Shown here piece by piece: positions 1 to 11,559 of a stretch of 64,000 nucleotides of DNA. This stretch comes from Dastarcus helophoroides (taxonomy: Eukaryota > Arthropoda > Insecta > Coleoptera > Bothrideridae). The notes under the pieces were generated by a model. That model had not been told where the DNA came from and made no database searches. It saw nothing but the letters and a program-made list of their open reading frames with translations. Location: NCBI GenBank assembly GCA_028583605.1, contig CM053329.1, forward strand, positions 10,023,501 to 10,087,500, in the 5' to 3' direction. The number at the start of each line of letters is the position of its first letter. Position 1 is the stretch's first letter. The position numbers were made by a program, and so were the translations under genes.

Positions 1-1239
1 GCATTTAATATAATAAACCACGATTTTTATTCAATATTTTTTCTACTAAACTTGTCGACTAAACAATTTGCTCTATTAAATTCTATACTAGGCGCCAAAA
101 TTTTTATAAAATCTAGTAGACATTCTACTAATCTATCAACACTGGCCGATACGAATACGTAAATGGTTCCGCGGTTCAACGGAAGGGTGGTCAAATCAGC
201 AAGTGATGAAATCCAGCGAAATTCAAACATTCAAAAATGCGTTGATATATTGGATTATCTAGCTTTGATCTTTAAAATATTATCTATCCCTGAGGAAGTC
301 TCTCTCGAGATCAAACGAAACGTAAAATACTTTAAGTCTTAAGTGATTTCTTGACTCATTCTGACCCCGGAAAAGTTTATACTGATTTTAATGTACGTAA
401 TCAAATGATCCAAAATCCTTTAACTTATGAGATTTCTACAGTTATACCAGAGGATTTAATTTTTTTGTTTTATTTTTAATATGATATATATTTAAATGTA
501 TGTACTGGCAAATTCTAACTAAACAACTTTAGTTTGCTATCTTGATCGATTATAAATAGAAAACATTTTTATAATCTGAAAAAAGTTGTGTCAATAAATC
601 CTGCTATTAGGTCTTGTTAGTTCTGCTACTCTAACTTATTATTAGGTGAAAAACTAGAGAGCTTTAGCTTTATGTCTGTTCATCCATCGCTTTCCGATGT
701 AAGTTTCAAGTATGAAATATGATTACTGGCACAGGAAAATAACAACTCGATTATTTAAAAGAAGATTTTTAGTTTGAAATTATGTGCAAGTAGGATGGCT
801 TTCCAAGAAATCCAATAATTTTGACTGTTGATAGTTTTTACTTCTTAAAATATTGTATAATTTATTTGTTATATAAGTACGAGGGAAAGAGTGATATGTA
901 CCATATTGTTGCAGTTTAACGATCTATAAATATTAAATGACATTAGTTTGCTAAGAAAGACTAAATATAAACATTTTATGGAAATAATTCTAATCAAAGC
1001 GGAATAAACAATTGTGTAACCTTTGTTTTATTACCTCCTACAACAGTTGAGTATCTAAGCAGAACACTTTGTTTATAAACATAAGGATGAATTTGTGTCC
1101 TATTTAATTCGGACCGAATCTAAAACGAGAGTAGGTTGTGTCTCTAAACTGTGTATTAATTATATTTTATTTGCCAGCAGGTGTCGAAAAACAAGGAAGA
1201 GTATGAAATAGGACACCCACAACGTTGTTTTCATTGGAG
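1..1239. other. AT-rich non-coding DNA upstream of the first exon
   Basis: No credible coding region is visible. A short degenerate segment rich in TCTACTAA-type words at about 36-140 resembles 33060-33180, so it is probably the edge of a dispersed repeat. The rest appears unique and AT-rich. Confidence 0.5.
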
Positions 1240-1634
1240 ACATTTATCTGATTATAGTCCGCCGCCGGAAGGACAACGTAATGTTGGTCCAAAACGAACA
1301 TGGCAACGCGGCATCCTCGTTCACCCGCTGCCGATGGCGTCGCGGTAGGAGAAGCTAATCAAAAGCGTCGCGGAAATCGCTTTCTCGGGGACAACGCGCT
1401 GACCGGGGTGTCGCGGCGCCACATCCTCAACACCGACCTGAAGGTACCATGACGACGTTGATGACGTCACAACACGTGGAGGCGGTGATAGTGTTGGCGT
1501 AGCAGTGAAAACCGCCGAGAATCACACATGAAGATTAGTAGCTTGAGTGCGGTCAAATCTCATGCCGGCCTCAGCGTTCGCGAGTGCATCTTCGGCGCCC
1601 ACGGGCGGCCGGCGGCGGCGAAGTGTTGTTCAAC
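1240..1634 (+). promoter_or_regulatory. GC-rich promoter / 5' UTR island of first exon A
   Basis: Base composition changes abruptly from AT-rich to GC- and CpG-rich about 400 bp before the first in-frame ATG at 1635. The block contains a palindromic cAMP-response-type site TGACGTCA (1462-1469) and an E-box CACGTG (1473-1478). No clear TATA box is seen, so this may be a CpG-type or initiator-type promoter. The transcription start cannot be placed. Confidence 0.5.
1451..1496 (+). promoter_or_regulatory. Shared promoter module, copy 1
   Basis: The order of blocks here is ACGACGTT, GACGTCACAAC, GGAGG, CGGTG, ATAGTGTTGG. The same blocks recur in the same order and strand at 44439-44501, in front of the other first exon. 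The identical core is the 11-mer GACGTCACAAC, which includes a CREB/ATF-type half palindrome. Regulatory function is inferred. Confidence 0.45.
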
Positions 1635-1953
1635 ATGTTGAGTGTGATTATGCGACGACAGGAAGAATACGAGGAGAGAGGGCGTGACCCATCGGAAGAG
1701 GATCGCCGCCAGGAGCAGCGGGGTCTGCAGACCGGTGACGAATTCGTCGACATCCTGCAAGTTCAGCAGCTGCTGTTGGAGGGAGGCGGCGGCAGGGCCG
1801 CGCCGCTGCCCCCTCCGGACCATTATCATCACAGGGCCAGACTGTACGACGCTTTCACCACCCCATCGGGCCACTATCACGGGCATCATGCTTCGCCCAC
1901 AGCCTCGGTCGACGATCTGGTGGCGCTGTGGTTTGCGGCTCCCACTACCTCAG
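1635..1953 (+). CDS. First coding exon A (106 codons) of an unidentified regulatory gene
   Basis: The frame opens at ATG 1635 in a good insect context (CAACATG) and runs GC-rich to CAG|GTAACT, a canonical donor at 1953/1954. It yields 106 residues plus one base of the next codon (phase 1, G). The peptide starts MLSVIMRRQEEYEERGRD, then has a charged Glu/Arg stretch, a hydrophobic patch EFVDILQVQQLLLEG (about 34-48), a Gly/Pro/His-rich linker, and ends near SVDDLVALWFAAPTTS. No catalytic motif, signal peptide or membrane segment is visible; this looks like the disordered N-terminus of a transcription factor. No downstream exon is recognisable in the window, so the intron would exceed 60 kb or jump past exon B. 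The shared phase suggests it is an alternative to exon B at 44762-45074. Nuclear receptors such as E75 have isoform-specific first exons joining at GFFRRS after a phase-1 Gly, which would fit but is unproven. Confidence 0.55.
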
Positions 1954-4589
1954 GTAACTCTCATTAGGTTAGGATTACGCGGCTTAAACCTTATGTCAAA
2001 CTACTGAGCCCTACATTATTGAGAACACTAAAATAATCTAAATTAAAGTTTTACGAGTTCGCTTAGATTTAAATAATTATGAGAAAAACTGATAATTTTG
2101 ACTAGTATGCCATTTTACAACTGGTTTATTGGTTTCAAAATTTTGTATCATATATACAATTTCAGCAGTTAATCTTAATCTTAAGAATTCAATGGTTTCA
2201 TATATTTAGGGATTAGGAGATGAGTTTACTTCAGTTGGAGTTATAATGTGAATATAAAATTTATTAAATGCTATATTAAAAAAAAAAGGAATAGAAATCC
2301 TTAGTATATCTAACAACAAGAGCAAATTATAGATATATGTAACTTGAAATGGCACGTTTTTGACTTCCAATTCCAACTGCCAATTATGTTTATAAATTTT
2401 TGAAATTTTTTAGAAACAAAAATCTGGTATTCACTTACAATTATATTACAGATGTTCTAAAATTTCAATTACCTGTTATGCTTTATTAAGAAATGCAATT
2501 CCTTCGAGACTGTCTCAAACGGCAATCACGTTCAATCTTAGTTTGGCAGTCGACTAATAAATATTTGAATAAATTTAATAATAAATATAAAAATCTAAAT
2601 TATTTAAAATTTTTAACTTTTCGGGCACACATCTTCTCAGTTAGTCATCATAAAATCATAAATTAGCAGGATTTAAACAAAGGTACAACCCTGCTAATTT
2701 GCAAAAATATTAATTGTTCAGACAATATTTATTTTGAAATTTACCGAAGGGTTGGTATAATTTTATTTAAGTATTTTTCAAGGCTATCTGTTTTTTTTTA
2801 CAAATTGTTGGCGTGATAGTCCAACGATAATAGATCTAGAAAACGTGTTTAATATTTCTTCAGTTACTTTATGGTAAAATAATTGAACTAAACATTAATT
2901 CCCCCTTTTTTTATCGTAAAGCTGTGTAACCACATGCTGAAGGAATATGTAATTGTCAAGCTAATTTGCCAAAAAAGTTCTTAAGAAGTCACGGTCCCCC
3001 GTGAGATCCCCTTACTGTTGTAATGCTTCAAGGTCCCAACCAAACATTTGATCCAAATATCTATGTTGCCCTCAAGGTATAATTAAGTTGTATCTTAATG
3101 CTCTTTGTATTTCAAAGGAAATATAGGTGTCATTCCAAATTTTGGGAGTGTTAAAACGATTGATTTATTGAATTCAAGTGTCTTCAAACAACTTAAATTC
3201 TCGCAGCATTGAGATTCTTTTAAGTTATGAGAGAATTTCTGTCTTCAATTGAATCTGGTTCATCAAAGAAAAACTTTGATTTTGTCCTTTAAATATCACA
3301 ATCCATCATTTTTTAAAGCTTGAAATGACTTTTAAGTGATTTCGTATTGTTAAAACTTTTTATCTTCATATTATTTTATATTCTATTTTAATAATCTATC
3401 TTATAGTCTAATTTGGACGTTTACATATTTTAAATCGCAATGTTAATAGTCAGAGAATTCTCAAGGGTGTCCAGTGCTATGCTAAAGCTTAAGAGGTTTG
3501 GACAGAACATTGCAATTCTCTGCCTTTAGATAGTTCTATTACTGGAGACTTCATCGTTTTGCAGTTTGGCTTCAACCACCTCCATCATCCTCTTCTGTCC
3601 TCGGTTTCGCCAACGCGTATGTTTACCAGTGCTTTGAATTTCTCAATTTTTCCCATTTTTCGAAGTTGCAAAAATGTGACTCTTGAACTTTTGAAGATCA
3701 TTGATTTCTAAAAAAATTAAAATTACCACGTCTTAAATTGTTCTAATTTCCTAAGGATAATCTAACTTCTTAAAGAAATCAAGATGCTTGGGCACTGGTT
3801 TCTGAAGCTTCTTTCTATGTAACACAGATAAACTGTTAATACTTAAAAAATACTTGGTATAAAACGTTCTAGACAACAAATTTGTCTCGAAATATAAACA
3901 ATATAATTTTGGGTCGTTTAAATAAAATTAAGCACTAAATGGTATTATGTATTTTTGGCTTTTGGCTCTATTAAATATGTGTCTTTAATCCCTCAAATCA
4001 CATGCTTTGGTGCGGAATAGAATAATTTCTGATATATTTTGAAGCTCATCTGCTTCTAAAAAACCATTTGGTTAGTACGAATTAATGCTGTTTGCATAAA
4101 AAAAAAAACATAATTTTAGTTACACTTTTATTTTGTTTTGCCACAACGTATGAAGCGAAAATTAATATATTGTTACTAGAATCCAGTACTGGCTAAGCAT
4201 GTGCTGCCACAAAATAAGCAACAGAATTATTTTACCAAACGCAATCGCAATATGAGTTCCCCTAGATTAATTGGAACAGCTGCATGTGCATTTTATCATC
4301 ATAACAAATCACGGGATCTGTGTCTATAGGTAAAGATCTGCCATTGTCTATAAACAAATGGGAAACAAATCGCTTGATCTACCTGTGATCAAGCAACAAT
4401 TCCACAGGTCGTTGTCTCACTTGTCATGATGTCTTGAAAACTAGTTTAGCTCAATTGCTCAGGTATAAACGTTTGACGGTGGAGGTTTCTTCGGGATTGT
4501 CTAAAGACAAAATATCCTTGATTTGTCTATAGACAGTGGCGCAATTTCGACTCCGACTGTTAGTATGTACTAGCCTTTACAAATAATAG
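1954..4589. other. Putative intron sequence, no gene seen
   Basis: AT-rich DNA without a recognisable gene. It contains a small 11-bp inverted repeat (AAATTAGCAGG at 2660-2670 against 2690-2700) and several TGTCTATA words at 4320-4535. If exon A is real, this is the start of its first intron. Confidence 0.5.
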
Positions 4590-4591
4590 TA

Positions 4592-6943
4592 GGGGAAGGT
4601 GGGTAGGAATGGGTCATTTTTACTTTGGAGCTCACAAAATTTAAAAGAACTTGGTACAACCTGTTTTTTTTACAGTCAGTGCGTAGCTGTATAAGTATAC
4701 TTTAATATTTAAAAGAATTAAAATCCCACTGTTGATATATAAATGACAAGAAAGAAAAAGATAAATTATACACACTGGCCCATTCCTCCTGCATGCAGGA
4801 GGAATGGGCTATGCTGCAGGAGGAATGGGTAATAATTTTTCTTAACGTAGGTTTTAAATTTATCCAGGTCAATATCGAAATATTCTTTATTCTTTATATT
4901 ATATTCTTTTTGGGTTTATTAGAGTTCTCCTTTTCTGCTTCTGTTAAATGTAATTTCACTTTCTTTTTGCGCTGGTCTTCTATTTCATTTTTTCTGGAGA
5001 ATCAGTTAAAATTCGGGTTCGTCCTGGTTTCCTTCCTGATCTCTTATCTTTTCTTTGAGCTGCTTTGGGGTAGGGGACTACATCTTGTGGAGAAAGCTGA
5101 AAATACAAAAAGTCTCAAATTATTGTTGCCTAGAAGAGCAGTTTAAAATTATCTACCTGACTTGTTGAGGGATTGGGGGTGCTTGGTCTTAACAAATCAG
5201 TTGCTGCAATTGTAGGAAGTTCCCGAGACCCTGTGCTTTCCAGGGGACACGAACGGTCAGTAACAGCAGCCATTAAAAAGTCCTCATCTGAAAACATATC
5301 TCTACGAAAGGGCGATATTCCTGTTCATTCAAGCCTTTGGCAATATTAGATTTGCTGAAAGCCTGAATAAAGGCTTTTTGAGACAAATCAGCTAGGTTGT
5401 AAATTGTAATGGGCTTTCCTTGATTAAATGCCATAAAATTGTCACAAGTCTGGTATCGACTTTTGAATGGTCCATAAACTGCCACATCCAACGGCTGGAG
5501 GCGATGACTTGTATGCGGGGGGAAACTGATCAGATTTACACCTGAATTTCTGGCGGCTGTAATAACTTCAATAGACACATGGCTCTCATGGTTGTCCAAA
5601 AATAAAACAGCAGGCCTTTCTTTAGAACACCTTGCATGTAGAACAAAATGTTCAAAAACTTTAACAAAATTCTCCGATGTCATCCATCCACTTGGATGTC
5701 CTAAAATTAAACTGTTAGGGGGAGCAGAATGTCCTAAAATGTCAAGATTCCTTTGTCTAGGAAAAATATAAGCAGGCGGATGTGTATTCCCTACAGCATT
5801 AATGAAACAACACATAGTCACTAAATGGCCTCTCTCCCCAGAAGTAATTTGGCCTAATTGCTTTAACCCCTTTTCTGCCAATACCTTTTGAGGCTTATGA
5901 ACCGTTGTCAAACCCGTTTCATCACAGTTCCAGATGTCGTCAGCAGTAAATGTAAAACGGCTAAATACATTTTGCACGTTATCAAAAAACTGGGTAATAT
6001 TGTGCCTATTAAAACTAGTGGACCTACTCAAACTAGTAGCCTCAGGAATGCGCAAAGCTAAGCAAGGATTTCTTCTGAGAAAACCAAACAACCACTCACG
6101 TCCAGCCTTTTCTTCATCACCCCACTTTTTGGGAATTTCAGTGTTCAGGGCTTTCGCATATTTATACGCTAATTTTCTAGCATCAGTAGATGTAAGGCCA
6201 TAATGCATTTTTGAGCATCTTTGTAAATATTCTACCATTAAGTTTTCTTGTTCTTGCGTAAAAATTTGTCTCACTGTTGTATTCGGACGATATTTGAATG
6301 TTTTCCCTTCGCTCAGAGATTTGAAATTTGAAACGTGTCTTTGTAATGCAAAGTAAGCTATGTTGTAGTTTCTAGCTACTTGTCTTATAGACGAACCACG
6401 ATTTACTTCTTCTACTGCTGCTTTGACTTCCTCAGAAGTTTTTCTGACACGCTGCGTATTTTTTATCCAAATTCTGGGCATCTGTATAAAGTATCAAAAT
6501 AAAATATTAGATCAGTGAAAGTAGGAGGAATGGGTCACGACCCAAACCTCCTGCCTTGTGGGAACCCATTCCTCCTGCATGTACACTTATATATATATAA
6601 AATCACTCTACTTAAATGTAAGAATACTTATCGACATATTTCTAGTATTAATTAGTACTTTATAATATACTATTAATATGAATAAATCAATTTCTGGGAA
6701 TATTATATGATTAAGGAAATTATTACACTTATAATTAAAATAGAAAAACTTACTTTTATCAGCAAAAAACGCTAGTTATTCATAACACTGAACACAAAAC
6801 TTTGACACGGCTGCAACTAAAGTGACAGTTTACTTATCAACAGCGCCATTTATAGGCCAAATAACGATACATAAAACTAATATTCTCCAATTAAAATTAA
6901 AATAACCCATTTCTCCTGTGACCCATTCCTACCCACTCTCCCC
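4592..6943 (-). mobile_element. Complete pogo-type DNA transposon
   Basis: A 2352-bp element flanked by the TA dinucleotides typical of Tc1/pogo targets (4590-4591 and 6944-6945). The terminal inverted repeats are about 25 bp with two mismatches: GGGGAAGGTGGGTAGGAATG on the left and GGGGAGAGTGGGTAGGAATG on the right. Both ends also carry subterminal copies, in both orientations, of AGGAGGAATGGG (about 4778-4830 and 6521-6585, plus 6904-6930), probably transposase-binding sites. Inside lies one transposase gene on the minus strand. Confidence 0.9.
4980..6481 (-). pseudogene. Pogo/CENP-B-type DDE transposase, two exons, frameshifted
   Basis: The long first frame starts at ATG 6481 and gives 402 residues to 5273. 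An N-terminal pipsqueak-like helix-turn-helix lies at about 15-50 (EEVNRGSSIRQVARNYNI), a CENP-B-like DNA-binding region at about 70-145, and a DDE_1 domain with Asp187 (WNCDETG), Asp296 (FLDNHESH) and Asp332 (LQPLDVAVYGPFK), a DD35D spacing. The enzyme would cut and paste the element at TA targets. The family's usual C-terminal motif (MFSDEDFL...VTDR) is present in another frame, so one base appears lost near 5321-5327. That frame runs to a donor at 5157/5156. A 60-bp intron (5097-5156) leads to a second exon reading LSPQDVVPYPKA...GRTRILTDSPEK, also standard for the family, which then hits a stop at 4980 next to a six-A run. The catalytic triad survives but the C-terminus is broken, so activity is unlikely. 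Confidence 0.85.
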
Positions 6944-6945
6944 TA

Positions 6946-8874
6946 AATATTACAGGCCTAAAAATCTTGCAACCGTCTTTTTTATTTATACTTTTCTATA
7001 GTTTTCACCACATTTCTTCAGGCATTTCAGTTATGTGCCGCTTTATTCTGATCGACCTGTTAATCTCTTACATCTGTTTAAATTTTTGCTCTATTTTCGT
7101 TTACCTGGCCGCTTCGTTACATCTGCTTCTTCTAGTAGACTTTTGCTAGCAGGTTCTTATTTGTCGTTTTCTACCTCCTTGTATCCTACGTACAGGATTA
7201 ACGTTGACTAGGAATACGTAGGTATATATATTTCACGTTACTATTTTCTTCTCTATTCTCTATTGCATTTATTTGAATTGTGCCCTTCCCAAAAAAAATC
7301 CCCAGGGCTTCCCATGATTCCTATTGAGTCCCTTCTCTTTTTGGTAACGTCTAATTTTTGTATAGTATATTTACTTTTGAGATCTTAAGAATGTTGATTT
7401 GTCTATGAGCTTTTTTTCTTAACACTATCTATTTTATTGTAAAGGTCTTTATCTCCTAAGAATGATTAATTAATTACAAATGTATTAGGCATACCATATT
7501 TTGCTTGCTTTTTAAAAAATCAGAGTCTTGTCTAGGATCAGACTCTTACCGAAAATTTCCCGAAAGTATTGTGTAGCTAGATATACTAAAAAGTGAAAAA
7601 TAATTCTAAACGTCACAAAAATGCAATGAAACTTATCTATTGTTGCCGGCTAGCACGGAGGAAAGAAAGATCCAAAGGTTACAAGCTAAGGTTCGTGGCC
7701 CTAGTGGCTCACTTTACTAACTTGCGTGATAACAAAATGTACAAAGAAAAGTCAAAAAGGGGAACTAAAAATTTGTCCAAAAGTCAATAGCTGTTTTAAA
7801 AGCAAATTTTTGCGAAAGAAGCCACAGAATGGTTATAAATTGTGCTTATTATTCCCTGGACAAAATAATGGAAAACTTCCAAGAAAATACTTGACTATTA
7901 AACGGTGGCACTTTTAATTGGCAAGCCAAAATAACAATTAGATCGCTACCTCTTTTATTTGTACAATACCTTATAAAAAATAATTGTTTCTGAACTTACA
8001 ACTCTCTATGATTTAAACTTCTAATTTGACTGTAAGCTGAAAAAAACTAAAAAGATGAAAATGCCTCTGCAAAAAAAACAAGACCAAAATTAGAAGACCT
8101 ACTGTCACAGAAAATATATTTAATATAAAAAGGAAACAATTAATTTATAAAAATAATCCAAGAGAATCAACAGTAAAATTAAATGTGAGGAGGATTAGTA
8201 CATATTTAGTGGTACGTTAATCACGTTATACGCGATTTAAAATTAAAGAAGTTACTCTATAAGAGGTGAAGCCAACATATCAAATATCGTTATTTAAACG
8301 AGATAACTGTTACTCATAAAAACATCGAAAAACGTAAAAAAAGGTCATCCAAATGAAGTTGGGACCACAGTTTGATATGAATTTGAAGGTGATAATAACA
8401 ATTTTTAATAGTATATAACAATTTTAATCGCTGAAAAGTGTACTTTATTTAAAAAAAACGTTATACCCTATTGCCAATTGGTATTTCGTTGCTAAACCTT
8501 AAAATTGAATAAAGTAATAAATTACCTAAAAAATTGCAAAAAGATGGCTGGTATTCAGATGATTTAGCAAATAATAGTAGTACAAACCGAAACAATTCCT
8601 GGATTTAAAAGAGGAAGGATTGACTGCTGCACCTACCTTGGAAGTGATGTGTTGGGTTGGCAACTAAGTGATTGCGGATTTTATCAAAAGATGGTCTTGG
8701 CAAATTCTTTAGTTTTGTGAAAATTTTCCAAGCCCCTAAACTATATTTTTTTTTTGGTAATTGAACTTTTGTCTTTAATTTAATGAAAAAATTGTGTCGA
8801 TTGGTTATTTAGTTTTGTTAGTATCTCAATTTAAGAATGGAAGAATAAGACGCTTATTTCATACATATTTCATT
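6946..8874. other. AT-rich non-coding DNA
   Basis: Short frames at about 7593-7917 are lysine-rich and match nothing I recognise. No repeats with clear ends are seen. It is probably intronic or intergenic. Confidence 0.45.
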
Positions 8875-8878
8875 GTAT

Positions 8879-9195
8879 TGTAACGAAATGTAAATTATAG
8901 AATTTAGTACGTAAGAAAATTTTCTAGAAAGATCTGATAAGGGGAAAGCGGCCGAGATAACGAAGCAAACGGTAGATAAGCGTTCTAGAAATTTTGGCAA
9001 ACGATAAGGCTTACCTGCGGGATTTTTCTAGAACCTGGGAGCTAAAACTATATAAGGCGGTCACCTTTCCCTCGAGTTAGTTAGTTAGAGTCAGTTAGTT
9101 GTAGTTTTCCGAGTTTAGTTTGGTAATAAAGTGGGTATTATTCAATTCAGGTGTTAATAATCAATTCAAACCGATAAACCGATAAGCCCGTAACA
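8879..9195 (+). mobile_element. Solo LTR, copy 1 (gypsy-like)
   Basis: Begins TGTAACG and ends CCGTAACA (TG...CA), flanked by the 4-bp duplication GTAT (8875-8878, 9196-9199). Internally it has TATATAAGG followed by a TTAGTTAGTTAG tract where transcription would start, then AATAAA near the 3' end. That gives a U3-R-U5 layout of 317 bp. U3 contains three TTCTAGAA dyads and GATAAG motifs. No internal retroviral-type coding region adjoins it, so it is a solo LTR left by recombination. Confidence 0.85.
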
Positions 9196-9202
9196 GTATT
9201 AT

Positions 9203-9735
9203 TTTCGAAAAGGCAAGAACTCATCGCAAGCGCACAAGAAGTTATGTGCCATATATGGGCATGAAGACTTGAAAGAAAAGCAGTGTCAAAATTGGTTTGC
9301 CAAATTTCGTTCTGCTGATTTTTCACTGAAAAATTTGCAACAATTTGACAGTCCAGTTGAAAAAATTCTGCAGTTTTAACTTTTACCAAAAAACCAAAGC
9401 CACCAGAATTGGAAAATTGTTTTGTTTTCCAGCATAATAAAGTAAAGCCCTACACATTTTTAGTCACTCGCCAAAAATTACTGAACCTAGCTTGGGCTAT
9501 GCTGTCACATCTACCTGTCACCTTCAGGTCATCGTGTATTTGCTTCCATGTAGGACTCTTTCAATTGTAAAATTTTTAATGACGATGACTACTGATGATG
9601 TAAAATCGCATCTAATTTAGTTTTTTGCTGACAAAATTCAGAAGCTTTAACAAAATGGAGTTATGACAATGTCTGAAAGATGGCAAAAGACCATCAACAA
9701 AAACGGCCAATACCTAGTTAAATAAATATTTTTAA
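9203..9735 (+). pseudogene. Mariner transposase relic with internal deletion
   Basis: Translation across frames gives mariner signatures. The N-terminal region contains ARTHRK.. then CAIYGHEDLKEKQCQNWFAK and FRSADFSLKNLQQFDSPVE, the second helix-turn-helix region. After a deletion come VTRQKLLNLAWAML and further on DVKSHLI, then MSERWQKTINKNGQYLVK, the usual mariner C-terminus. The first catalytic Asp region is missing and the DNARPH box is degraded to HNKVKP. A cut-and-paste TA-target transposase is inferred from family knowledge. Solo LTR copy 1 lies only 7 bp upstream. This is a dead copy. Confidence 0.75.
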
Positions 9736-9855
9736 GAAAAAAATTTCTTTCACTTAGTTGCCAGTTCAATAGATGGAGAGCTATTCTAGCCTTCTCCGAG
9801 GGTTGACCTTAAGGCCTAAGGCTTCATCGCGCAAGGAGACTCGCAAACAGATGAT

Positions 9856-10120
9856 TGAAATACAAATCTTGTCCCCTGAAACCAAGAAAGATTAAAAAAC
9901 ACAACAAAGGTTGCTCTAACGCGTTTTGATAGCTAAGCTATCATCTTCAGAGAGACACCAGTATCAGTACCATATCAGTATCTCTCTCAAGATGATAGTT
10001 TGGTTACCGCAACATGTTAGAGCAAACTTTTTTGTGTTTTTTTTTGTTTCAGGGAACATGATTTGTATTCGAATTTTTGAAAATAACCAAGGACCAGTTC
10101 GATTAACCAAAAAAACAAAG
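9856..10120 (+). mobile_element. Hairpin retroposon, copy 1 (full, both arms)
   Basis: Left arm (TGAAATACAAATCTTGTCCC ... AGAGAGACACC) and right arm (ATCTCTCTCAAGATGATAG ... CAAGGACCAGTTCGATT) are imperfect inverted repeats of about 110 bp. The copy ends in CCAAAAAAACAAAG and is flanked by AGATGAT (9849-9855, 10121-10127). The A-rich end and long direct repeats point to target-primed retroposition rather than a cut-and-paste MITE. Confidence 0.65.
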
Positions 10121-10127
10121 AGATGAT

Positions 10128-11555
10128 GTTTATTGCGCCTCTGCTCTTCGTGACTAAAATAAACCTCCAAGCCAACCACCATGCGTCGACTATATCAGCC
10201 TTCACCCCAGAACTATGTTAAGAGCGCTTAAAGAAAAATTCCTTCTTGATTAATGACCAATTGTAGTCAAAATTAAACAAAAAGCTCACTCACTGTGACT
10301 GAATACGGTACACTCAAGTAAAAATAAAATTAACTCGACATTCTAACTGAATTTCGAGTAACTAATTTTTAAATTTTTTTACAAACAAACCAAAAACGGG
10401 AGGCTATTATAACGAGATATTATTTTATTAAATAATAAGAGACACAATAAAAAAATTAGACGAACTAGTCACAGCGTTCTATCTCTCCAGGCAACTCAAC
10501 TTTCCTTCACTGAAATAAGGAGAAGGTTGCTGTCAAAATGATGTTCTTCTCAGCACTTTCTGAGACCAATTAAGATTCAGAAACGTTACATTTGTCCTTA
10601 GTGCTTCCCCTTGCAACCTAAGATGAAAAAGTAAGCAAACAGTCCTTGTTGTGGAAGGATGACATACCAAAAATACCTACAGGAAAATTTAAAGAAAAAT
10701 TAGTTCAGAAAAAGGTATAGGGTCGACTAGGATTGACTTGGATCTTCTAGCTTATATTTGGATGCTAATACCATGAAAATCGAATGTAAGGAGCACGGAT
10801 GGGAGCATAAAAATTAGGTGTTCCTACCTTAGATGTTGATTGGCTTTCAGTTGTGGAAAGGACGAAATGAGAGGGACTCCATAAAAATCCTCCACTAAAC
10901 TAGATATCTGGGGGTAATACCATTAATTAACAACTCAAAACCTTACATTAGTTCTTCAGAGAATGGCCACTATTTCATCTACATCGATAGAGAAATCGAT
11001 AAGATGGTCACTAAAAATCGAAATTGTAGTGCACCGTCTAAGAGCTCCTACATGATAATCCAAAAGATAATTTCTACAACGTGATCGTCATTTGTCACGC
11101 ACGTCATTCAACGCCAGTGTTGACAATCTGCAGTCAGTTCAAAGTTTTTTTCACACGACTGAAGCTCTAAAGATTTCGCTTCCACAAAATAACTGTTGCA
11201 AATTTTTGTTTTTCTGATATGATTTCATTAAAAAATTGGATAGGTTTATGTTTACTGGGTGAAATATTGTACAAATAATATATCGAATTATATTATTTTT
11301 ATTCTATTTTAATATTTAGTTAACTCTATTAACCTATTGGTTACTTAGAAGAGATCTAAATAGCAATGATCCGGAAAGAAACATTGAAAATATGCAAAAA
11401 TATATTCTCATCAGCGCAGCAAAGTATAAAGAAAAAGAAGACCATAGAAGAAATAATCATTTTATAAAAGAACTAACAAGAGAAAAAAAACTAGAGAAGA
11501 AATAGACATGCTAAAAAGAAAGCGATGACGGCAAGAACAAGTATCTACGCTCTAG
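10128..11555. other. AT-rich non-coding DNA
   Basis: No gene or element with clear ends. Short frames are overlapping and unconvincing. Confidence 0.4.
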
Positions 11556-11559
11556 TGAG

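Noticed and set aside
1560..1889. 109-codon minus-strand frame opposite exon A
   Set aside because: It is a GC-driven shadow frame; the plus strand has the start context and splice donor.
4793..5146. 117-codon plus-strand frame inside the pogo element
   Set aside because: It begins in the subterminal AGGAGGAATGGG repeats and is antisense to the transposase second exon, so it is a shadow frame.
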